Below, piece after piece: positions 8,971 to 15,445 of a DNA stretch of 64,000 nt (within the stretch, counting starts at the first letter, position 1; each line of letters starts with the position of its first letter). Source of the DNA: CAYQVO01 sp964421085 (GTDB lineage Bacteria > Bdellovibrionota_C > UBA2361 > CAYQVO01); contig CAYQVO010000015.1 in NCBI GenBank assembly GCA_964421085.1, positions 1 to 64,000 on the forward strand, written 5' to 3'. A program made the translations under genes and the position numbers. The notes below the pieces were generated by a model that saw only the letters and a list, made by a program, of their open reading frames with translations, was not told the DNA's origin and made no database searches.

Positions 8971-9067
8971 AAAGAAACAGCGATGGCAACAGCACAAAGA
9001 ATGGAAGAAAGGATAGACCCCGGTACCGCCGCCCCCCGGGCAGCATCAACTCATCGTTGTTAACCGC

Positions 9068-10048
9068 TCAGGTTTTGTATCCAAGCGGCTCATACAGCTT
9101 CGGCAATGCAGGAGGAAATAACCCGGGCGGATAAGACACAGAGTAATCTCCTGTGTGCCAGCGAATATAGACCTCCCTCGCCTCGCGGATTAGGATCTTC
9201 AGGGATTTGACGAACCGAATCCGTTCTGAGCGCTTGTCTGACAGGCACAGTGTCCGCTTCCCCGTACGCTGCGGCTGATAATCGAGCGTGAGAACCTGAC
9301 TGCAAAGCGCACGGGCTCCTAAGACTCTCTTCTTTTCAATGGAACGCTTTCTGCGGGCACGTTCTTCAAGTTTTCGGACCCGTTTAATAAGCAATTCGTT
9401 CCATTTTGCCTTCTCTGAAGCATCTATGATGCCGAACGCTTCCAGCCATGCATCGGGTTCAATTGTAAATTCAATGGCCGTCCTGCTTTCACGCATAATT
9501 CGTGATGCCTCTCGAGAATAGCCGGCAGAAGTGTGCATGTCAGGCGTCAGTCTGTGGTAGGGGGGTCGGGAAATGAATTTCCAGGATCTGGAATGAACAC
9601 CTTTACGAAACATTTTCCATGTAGAAAAACCTGGATACTCGTCGATTGAATCTTCAAGGCCGTCTTTGGCGGGATTTGAATACAGATATGCTATAGCCAT
9701 GAGGGCGCGTCGAGGTGAGAGGATAACTGGACTGTCATAACCTTCACACCACACTGTCCTTTTCGACCAACCTAACAAAGCATTAAACCGATGAGCAGTT
9801 TCCGCCTTGAAATGGCCCACAAAACGGGCTGTGTCATCAGGACTAATGACAACAAGGACCATGTGGATATGCGTTCCCTCCACCTCAACATGGCAGACCT
9901 TAACCGGAAAAAGAGCACACGCTCTTGCCAGTGCGCTTTTTATAATCATCTCGGAGAGAGGATTCGGTGTAAGGAGCAGGCCCTTTTCGAGGCTGACTGT
10001 CACGAAGATAACACTTCCATGGGGCATATATTTGCGAGGACGAGGCAT
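9068..10048 (-). CDS. REP-associated tyrosine transposase (RAYT, Y1_Tnp family)
   Basis: 326 residues. The N-terminal ~150 residues show the IS200/IS605-like HUH nuclease fold: MPRPRKYMPHGSVIFVTVSL, the HUH-type metal motif HIHMV, and the catalytic tyrosine region AIAYLYSNPAKDG, as in RAYTs. A basic C-terminal extension (residues ~215-326) is family-variable. RAYTs are usually single-copy, domesticated enzymes that cut and spread REP palindromes rather than themselves. Here related repeats flank both sides (8904-8917 and 10122-10189), supporting that reading. ATG at 10048 has GGAG seven bases upstream. Confidence 0.9.
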   Translation of the reverse strand: MPRPRKYMPHGSVIFVTVSLEKGLLLTPNPLSEMIIKSALARACALFPVKVCHVEVEGTHIHMVLVVISPDDTARFVGHFKAETAHRFNALLGWSKRTVWCEGYDSPVILSPRRALMAIAYLYSNPAKDGLEDSIDEYPGFSTWKMFRKGVHSRSWKFISRPPYHRLTPDMHTSAGYSREASRIMRESRTAIEFTIEPDAWLEAFGIIDASEKAKWNELLIKRVRKLEERARRKRSIEKKRVLGARALCSQVLTLDYQPQRTGKRTLCLSDKRSERIRFVKSLKILIREAREVYIRWHTGDYSVSYPPGLFPPALPKLYEPLGYKT

Positions 10049-10121
10049 GACTCTGCTCCGTTTTTTTTATTCATTTATTGATAGTATCGTGGAAATTTCT
10101 AAAATGTTTCCTATTGAACAC

Positions 10122-10189
10122 GTGCCCCGCACCATGATGCTCCATGATGCCCCAGAGGTGCCCCAGAGGTGCCCCGCACCATGATCACC
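10122..10189. repeat. REP-like repeat cluster upstream of RAYT gene
   Basis: Two identical 17-mers GTGCCCCGCACCATGAT at 10122-10138 and 10169-10185. Between them lies a tandem 11-mer GCCCCAGAGGT (10149-10159 and 10160-10170). The shared core GCACCATGAT also occurs in the hairpin at 8899-8926 on the far side of the transposase. This is the pattern expected of the substrate repeats of a RAYT. Confidence 0.75.
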
Positions 10190-10210
10190 AAAAAAAAGGG
10201 CAGATGGCGA

Positions 10211-10957
10211 TTACGCAGCCTCCTCCAGCCATGCATTTGCGCATGAGCGGATTATGGCCCTCTGAATCATCGGAATCGCAATGAGCTGCTCTTCGAGAGG
10301 ATTTTCAAGTTCGACAGCACAGAGCTGCGCAAATGAAGTCGGCTGAAGGCTGCTTATATACTTGAAGGTCGAGTTCTCATCAAGGTTATGAGTTGAGAAC
10401 AGGGGCAGGCCGTCACAGAAACCATGCGGTTCATCTGTCACCGCACTTATGTGATTCGCGCCAACGCGCGCATATTTCGTAAGCGCAAGGAGATGATAAT
10501 AATGCGCGATCGATGTACGGCGTGATTCTTCAAGATGGGAAAGATCGAAACAGATTCCTCCAAAACCCTTCAGATCTTCCACCGAAAGTGGCTGAACCCG
10601 TGAAGTATTTTCTATAAAAATGCGGCTGCGGATTTCCGGACTGAGCGGATGCTGAATCGGGTATTCATGCACGGGGTGAAGATTGAATTTCTCTGTGCCA
10701 AACGCACTGGTCAGATGCCAGTATTCTTCTTCCTTCATATCGGATACAGCATGAACAAAAGGAATACGAAAAGGATGCTTTCTGCTGATCTCTTCCAACC
10801 GTTGATAGCATTCAGTCCGCTCCTCCTTTTCAAGCCCTGTCAGGAAAAGCCCTGCTTTGGTGATTTGAAGGGGAACAATCTCCTCTATCTTCTCTCTCCA
10901 GGTATGTCCATTTGTTCCAAGGGTAGTAATTGAGGGGATGATTTTTCGGTTCAGCAT
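10211..10957 (-). CDS. TIM-barrel protein, xylose isomerase-like superfamily (putative)
   Basis: 248 residues, no signal peptide. Alternating strands and helices, with RIFIENTS and GGICFDLSHLEESRR placed as in the sugar-phosphate isomerase/endonuclease IV-like TIM barrels: a Glu on one strand, then Asp-x-x-His on the next. That gives plausible metal ligands (Glu in FIENTS, Asp/His in FDLSHLE). No substrate can be assigned. It is transcribed away from the G-rich block and toward the RAYT island, with no operon partner. No good ribosome binding site is seen before the ATG. Confidence 0.65.
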   Translation of the reverse strand: MLNRKIIPSITTLGTNGHTWREKIEEIVPLQITKAGLFLTGLEKEERTECYQRLEEISRKHPFRIPFVHAVSDMKEEEYWHLTSAFGTEKFNLHPVHEYPIQHPLSPEIRSRIFIENTSRVQPLSVEDLKGFGGICFDLSHLEESRRTSIAHYYHLLALTKYARVGANHISAVTDEPHGFCDGLPLFSTHNLDENSTFKYISSLQPTSFAQLCAVELENPLEEQLIAIPMIQRAIIRSCANAWLEEAA

Positions 10958-11338
10958 AAGTCAAACAGCAACCATTAACTTTTAGACGGATCACCGGCCA
11001 GAGGCGAAATGGTTCAGGGAAAAAGAAGGACCGCCAGCCAGATAGGGAGGGATGGGGAGGTGCGGGGCTCCGTTCCGTTGGGCAGGGGCGGGGGGCTCCT
11101 TTTTCCTTTTCCTTTCCTTTGGGCAGGTGGGGGGGCTCCTTCCTTGAGGTGCGGGGCTCCTCTGGGCAGGGGTGGGGGGCGGGGGGCTCCTTCAGCGGCC
11201 TCAGGCGGAGCCGGGCGGAGTGGCAGTGGCCCGGCGGGGACACAGCGCGGACACGGTGCGGGGGACCCTTGCGGGGGACCCTTGCCCTCAAAAAGCTTTT
11301 ACATGGCCATTTGGCCCGGGGTAGTCTCTTGTTCAAGT
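10958..11338. repeat. 381-bp intergenic G-rich repeat block upstream of dapE
   Basis: From about 11040 to 11290 the plus strand is strikingly G-rich and repetitive. A 15-mer GAGGTGCGGGGCTCC occurs at 11057-11071 and 11146-11160. GGGGGCTCCTT occurs three times. A 13-mer GCGGGGGACCCTT is perfectly tandem at 11258-11270 and 11271-11283. The run at 11164-11186 has four G-tracts separated by 1-2 bases, a textbook G-quadruplex motif. A C/T-rich stretch (11098-11120) interrupts it. A reading frame passes through in phase with dapE, but its Gly/Arg/Pro-rich product looks spurious. Confidence 0.7.
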
Positions 11339-12436
11339 ATGACCGAACAGACTGATGCCCCCGAACTGGAAGAAATTCTCCTTTCTCTGCTGGGAATCCC
11401 GTCACTCAGCGGAAAGGAAGGGGAGATTTGCAGCTTTATCGAGAACCTCCTGAGAAAGAGGTTCCAGTCCGGCTCGGGCATAAACTTGAGAAGATCCGGC
11501 AATTCTCTGCTGGTATGGGGCACACCCGATGCAGATAGAGAGACTCTGGTTCTGGCCGGCCACCTTGACACCGTGCCGGGCGACATGAGTCCTGGATCAC
11601 GAAAACGCGATGGCGACAGGATATTCGGACTTGGAGCTTCCGACATGAAGGGCGGAGATGCCGTCATGCTGTCGCTGTGCTCTCCCGATATTTTTACTGC
11701 ATCCCGCTTCAATCTCATCTTCTGCTGGTACGCGGGGGAAGAAGCCGAGCGGTCGGGTAATGAACTGGTGCAGCTTCTCCCGATAATCCGCGATATCAGC
11801 CATGCAGGGCTTGCGATAATTCTCGAACCGACAGAAAACAACCTGCACCTCGGAAGTCTCGGCTATGCGAACGCAACAGTCACATTCAGGGGTAAAAGAG
11901 CCCACAGTGCAAGGCCGTGGGACGGCGACAATGCCGTTTACATGGCCATTCCCCTGCTTCAGAAGTTACGAAACTACCATGCCCCGGTCAGCACGATCGA
12001 AGGACTTGAGTACAGACAGGTAGTGACTGCAACGATGGCGGCTGCAGGAATAGAAAAAAACGTCGTCCCGGACACATTCGAACTCAACATAAATTACCGC
12101 TTCGGACCGGAGCGCGACGCCGAAAATGCACGCGAATGGTTCGCGGATTTTGTCGGGCCTGACGTCGAATTCGAATTCACCGAACTCATTCCGGCGGGTC
12201 CGCTGCCCCGTAAGGAGAACAAAGTCTTTCAGGATTTCAGGAAGCGTTACTCGCTCCCCGAGGAGATTAAGCAGGCATATACGGACGTTACGCTGTTCGG
12301 AGAGCAGGACATTGACGCGATAAATTTCGGTCCAGGCTTGAGCAGTCAGGCTCATCAGCAGAATGAATTCGTGCCGGTCGCGAACCTGCATTTCTGTTAT
12401 CACACGCTCAGGGGATTTATTGTTGCCGCGAGCTGA
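11339..12436 (+). CDS. dapE: M20 family peptidase, probable succinyl-diaminopimelate desuccinylase
   Basis: 365 residues. DapE releases succinate from N-succinyl-LL-DAP in the lysine/peptidoglycan DAP pathway, using a dinuclear zinc site. Metal and catalytic motifs are present: GHLDTVPGD, GLGASDMKGGD and WYAGEEAERSG, with the lid/dimerisation domain (TFRGKRAHSARPWDGDNA) inserted in the middle and the last His in AHQQNEF. The size and the SDMKGGD motif fit the DapE group, although other M20 members share them. ATG at 11339 is preferred over 11303 because the family begins near LEEILLSLLGIPS; neither has a strong ribosome binding site. lysA, the last step of the pathway, lies at 41.5-42.9 kb. 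Confidence 0.85.
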   Translation: MTEQTDAPELEEILLSLLGIPSLSGKEGEICSFIENLLRKRFQSGSGINLRRSGNSLLVWGTPDADRETLVLAGHLDTVPGDMSPGSRKRDGDRIFGLGASDMKGGDAVMLSLCSPDIFTASRFNLIFCWYAGEEAERSGNELVQLLPIIRDISHAGLAIILEPTENNLHLGSLGYANATVTFRGKRAHSARPWDGDNAVYMAIPLLQKLRNYHAPVSTIEGLEYRQVVTATMAAAGIEKNVVPDTFELNINYRFGPERDAENAREWFADFVGPDVEFEFTELIPAGPLPRKENKVFQDFRKRYSLPEEIKQAYTDVTLFGEQDIDAINFGPGLSSQAHQQNEFVPVANLHFCYHTLRGFIVAAS

Positions 12437-12453
12437 GTGCGGGACTCAGGAAA

Positions 12454-13641
12454 TCAACTGTATATAAAAACGTCCTCCCTCACATTTAAAAAATCCTCGA
12501 GTCCGTCGCGTTCCAGCTTTTCGAGCGCTCCGATACTTCCTTTTTTCTCAACCCACAGGCGCGGACGATCGGAACCGTTCAGAATGTCAATGGGCAGCTT
12601 CTCATATTCATATTCGTACGGAGGCTGCCGCCAGAAATTTTCGGACCCTGTTTCATGAAAAAGCTCTCTCAGCACCACCTGGAAAAATTTCCATGACCGG
12701 AACTCCCTCCGGTCGGTCACATGAACCTGGTAGCCGCCGCATGAGACTCCCTGATGCTTGTCGAAGGTCGGCACAAACCATAACGGTCTCAGAACAAATC
12801 CCGAAAGCCCCGCTTTCCTGAGCGACCCTTCGAGTCTTTTCTGAAACAGAAAGGGATCAAGCTTCGGGCGCCCGAAGATTTCAAAAGGATGCGTCGTTCC
12901 CCTCCCTTCCGAAACATAAGTTCCTTCGAAAAGAACGCCCCCTACATACGGAATGCAGGTCTCACATGTCGGCATGTTCGGCGACGGGAGGACCCAGGGG
13001 CGCCCGGTCTCGTCGAAGAAGAATTTCCGCTTCCAGTTTTTCATCGGGATAACGCGCACACGCGCATCAGGCGCGGCGAAAAGCGCGGCATACCGGGCAA
13101 TCTCGCCGATAGTCAGACCATGCCGCATGGGAAATGGATACCTGCCCACAAAGGAAGTAAAGCTTTCATCAAGTACATTCCCCTCGACAACCAACCCTCC
13201 AAGGGGATTCGGGCGGTCTAGAACAACAACTTCGATGTCTGTTCCGGCGCATGCTTCGACGGCAAGCGACACGGTCCAGATATAGGTGAAAATGCGGGTG
13301 CCGACGTCCTGAAGATCGACAATAAGCGTGTCAATGCCCCGAAGCGAGTCCCGCGTCGGCGAACGTCTCTCGGAGTAAAGGCTCACGACGGGCAGCTTGA
13401 AAAAAGGCTGAAAGCTGTCGGCGGTTTCTATCATGTTCGCCTGCACGTCTGCAAAGAGACCATGCTGAGGGCTGAAAAGTCTTTTGAGCCTTGAACCGAA
13501 AACTTTCCTGAGAGGAGACACACCGAGCGTGAGATCGCCCGTAACCGACGCCGCATGGCACAGATACGCAATATTTCCCTTAAGGGACTTCTGAACGGCA
13601 GTCGATGCAAGCAGTACGTCAAGTCCAGTCTGAGTTCTCAT
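12454..13641 (-). CDS. namZ: DUF1343 protein, NamZ-type exo-beta-N-acetylmuramidase
   Basis: 395 residues. Family marks are FSPQHGLFADVQANM, LIVDLQDVGTRIFTYIWT and VVLDRPNPLGG. B. subtilis NamZ removes terminal MurNAc from muropeptides and cell-wall glycan; other members are predicted to do the same. The usual members carry a signal peptide. Here the annotated start gives MRTQTGLDVLLAS with no obvious signal, so the enzyme may be cytoplasmic or the start may be misjudged (a 24-residue upstream extension is open but lacks a signal too). It is divergent from the AmgK-like kinase, 48 bases apart, and tail-to-tail with dapE. Confidence 0.88.
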   Translation of the reverse strand: MRTQTGLDVLLASTAVQKSLKGNIAYLCHAASVTGDLTLGVSPLRKVFGSRLKRLFSPQHGLFADVQANMIETADSFQPFFKLPVVSLYSERRSPTRDSLRGIDTLIVDLQDVGTRIFTYIWTVSLAVEACAGTDIEVVVLDRPNPLGGLVVEGNVLDESFTSFVGRYPFPMRHGLTIGEIARYAALFAAPDARVRVIPMKNWKRKFFFDETGRPWVLPSPNMPTCETCIPYVGGVLFEGTYVSEGRGTTHPFEIFGRPKLDPFLFQKRLEGSLRKAGLSGFVLRPLWFVPTFDKHQGVSCGGYQVHVTDRREFRSWKFFQVVLRELFHETGSENFWRQPPYEYEYEKLPIDILNGSDRPRLWVEKKGSIGALEKLERDGLEDFLNVREDVFIYS

Positions 13642-13689
13642 GTTTCCGCTACCAGTTACACACGGCTTGTGCGAAGATTTGAATCTACG

Positions 13690-14797
13690 ATGAAAGAAAG
13701 CACAATACTTCATGCTGAAAAACTTCTGCGCGGCCGGACGGGCTTCAGTGCGGCGTCAGTCGCGGAAGCTGCCCCTCTTGCCGGCGATGCATCGCTCCGC
13801 TCCTATACCCGCCTCAAGCTTGAAAATGCTCCAGTACCGAGCGTCGTTCTGATGGCATTGAAGGGGGGAGCCGGGCCTGGCTTAACTCCAAGAAATATTG
13901 GGGAAAGTGCTGGCACCCCTTTAGTTTCATTAAATAAAGAAAACTTANNNNNNNNNNGTGGGAGGAGGTCCAAAGGGTCTTACACAGAATGACACCTTTG
14001 TAGAACTTGCGGAATTCCTTCGAAAACACGGAATTGAGGCTCCCCGCATACTTGCAGACGCAAGGGAGAGCAGCTTTCTCATCGTAGAGGACGTCGGCGA
14101 TCTGTGCCTTGCCGATGCTTCCGGCGGTTTTCCCGATAAAATCACCGATTTTTACAGGGAGGCAATAGACATAATTTTGAAGCTTCAATCGATCCCGCAC
14201 GCGGAATCGTGTGTCGCTTTTCAGCGTTCGCCTTCGCTCGATCAGCTCAAAAACCAGGCGTTCGAATTTGTCGATCACTACTCTCTTCCGCGAGGTCTCA
14301 GCGACGCGGATCGCGCCGCACTTTCATCATTCATCAACCGAATATGCGGCATCGTCGACAGTCATCCGAAAGTTCTTGCTCATTATGACTACACCGCCTG
14401 GAATCTGTTCGTCGATCAGTCAGGCTCAATCCGTCCGCTTGATTTTCAGGACGCGTGCCTGGACTCGCCGGCGCGCGACATAGTCGCCCTTATCGACGAT
14501 CGCGACTCAGACTTGCTTCTCGGCCCGGAACGCCATGCTGAACTGCTCGACTATTTCTGTTCTCTATTTCCTGACGGGAAGAAAGCGCGCCAGTGGTACT
14601 CCGAATACAGAATTCACTGGCACCTCAGGGTGGCCGGCCGCTTTGCGCTCCTGTCCGAGAAGCGGGGTCTGCAAAGATACGCAGCGTGGATACCAGGGTC
14701 CGTTCGAAGGCTGATTTCAGCGCTCGAGACAGTGGGCAGGAGTATCCCGGAAGCGCGGGATGTAATGGGGATAGTGATTTCCATCAGCGGAAATTGA
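13690..14797 (+). CDS. amgK: AmgK-like MurNAc/aminosugar kinase, interrupted by an assembly gap
   Basis: Aminoglycoside-phosphotransferase fold. Before the gap: DASLRSYTRL, the nucleotide-binding strand as in AmgK's 'DASFRRYFR'. After the gap: SSFLIVEDVGDLC, the catalytic loop LAHYDYTAWNL (HxDxxxxN) and the metal-binding DFQDA. AmgK phosphorylates MurNAc and GlcNAc at C1 in the anomeric recycling route. The divergent NamZ-like gene would supply MurNAc, so the pair makes sense. Ten Ns at 13948-13957 interrupt the gene and the two sides are in different phases, which reflects an arbitrary gap length rather than a proven frameshift. The last ~90 bases before the gap do not look like this family. 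Confidence 0.75.
13948..13957. other. assembly gap (10 N)
   Basis: A run of ten Ns inside the AmgK-like gene. The true gap length is unknown. The residues on either side (GGAGPGLTP before, GGGPKGLTQND after) look like two versions of the same stretch, so the contig ends may actually overlap. Confidence 0.95.
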
Positions 14798-14823
14798 GGG
14801 AGGAGGTTTTTCTCCTTACTCAT

Positions 14824-15183
14824 TCAAACCAGAGGAACAACCCGGGACTTTCCAATCACCTTGTCCCGCGTCAAAAGCGGTACCTGATGGACCAGGCTTG
14901 TGGCGGCGATCAGCTCATCTGCGGGATCGCTTCTAAAGTCGAGTTTTTTCAACGCCCTGCAGATGTCAATCGAGATGGGCCAGGTATAAACCCGGGACAT
15001 CACCTGGATGAGTTCCTTGTCGTCGAGATCGACTTCCACACTCTTCATGTTCGCGAGAGCTGCAAGTTCCCAGAGAACAATTCCGGAAATGCTCCACTCG
15101 TGCTGCGATAAAAGTGCCTTCTCTTTATTTGTCAGTTCACCGTTTAACGCATAAATTGGAATATGGGTATCAAGATTGAGCAT
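14824..15183 (-). CDS. vapC: PIN-domain toxin, VapC type
   Basis: 119 residues, the normal size for VapC. The PIN acidic residues are in place: Asp5 (NLDTH), Glu in VLWELAALAN, Asp in DPADELIAATS, and a final Asp in TRDKV. VapC toxins are Mg-dependent RNases that cleave tRNA or rRNA when freed from their antitoxin. The gene overlaps the upstream antitoxin by 14 bases, the usual toxin-antitoxin layout. Both sit directly behind gcvP on the same strand, so basal transcription from the gcv operon is likely. Confidence 0.92.
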   Translation of the reverse strand: MLNLDTHIPIYALNGELTNKEKALLSQHEWSISGIVLWELAALANMKSVEVDLDDKELIQVMSRVYTWPISIDICRALKKLDFRSDPADELIAATSLVHQVPLLTRDKVIGKSRVVPLV

Positions 15184-15445
15184 TCCACTTCGTTCCTGTC
15201 GAGAGAATATCTCCCTTGATCTTTATCTTCCCTTTGAGCTTTCCAATGAGATCAGCCGACCGCTGGTCTATGCTGATGAGTTTTGCAACGGGCTTTCCAT
15301 GCTTGGTAATTACAAGACCTTCCGCGTCAAGCCTGTCCAGTTTATGGAACGGTTCCGTATATTGCTCAATCGAAAGAAATTCAAAAAATGTCGCGGACGC
15401 GGTCCTGAAAAATACCCGGTCACTCCCCCGGACGCACAACCACAA
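15170..15445 (-). CDS. Phd/YefM-type antitoxin of the VapC pair
   Basis: The body matches Phd-family antitoxins (FLSIEQYTEPFHKLDRL, then EGLVITKHGKPVAKLI), followed by a short C-terminal tail that would bind the PIN toxin. No ATG or GTG exists near the homologous N-terminus (TFFEFLSIE). The nearest in-frame candidates are TTG at 15445 or 15439, inside the end of gcvP; GGGGA lies nine bases before 15445. The start is therefore uncertain: it may be a TTG, a rare ATT, or a sequence error. Expected role: neutralise VapC and repress the pair's own transcription. Confidence 0.75.
   Translation of the reverse strand: MWLCVRGSDRVFFRTASATFFEFLSIEQYTEPFHKLDRLDAEGLVITKHGKPVAKLISIDQRSADLIGKLKGKIKIKGDILSTGTKWNAQS

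Noticed and set aside
11009..11338. N-terminal extension of dapE through the G-rich repeats
   Set aside because: In frame and open, but it gives a Gly/Arg/Pro-rich sequence unlike any M20 peptidase; the family begins near residue 5 of the frame from 11339.
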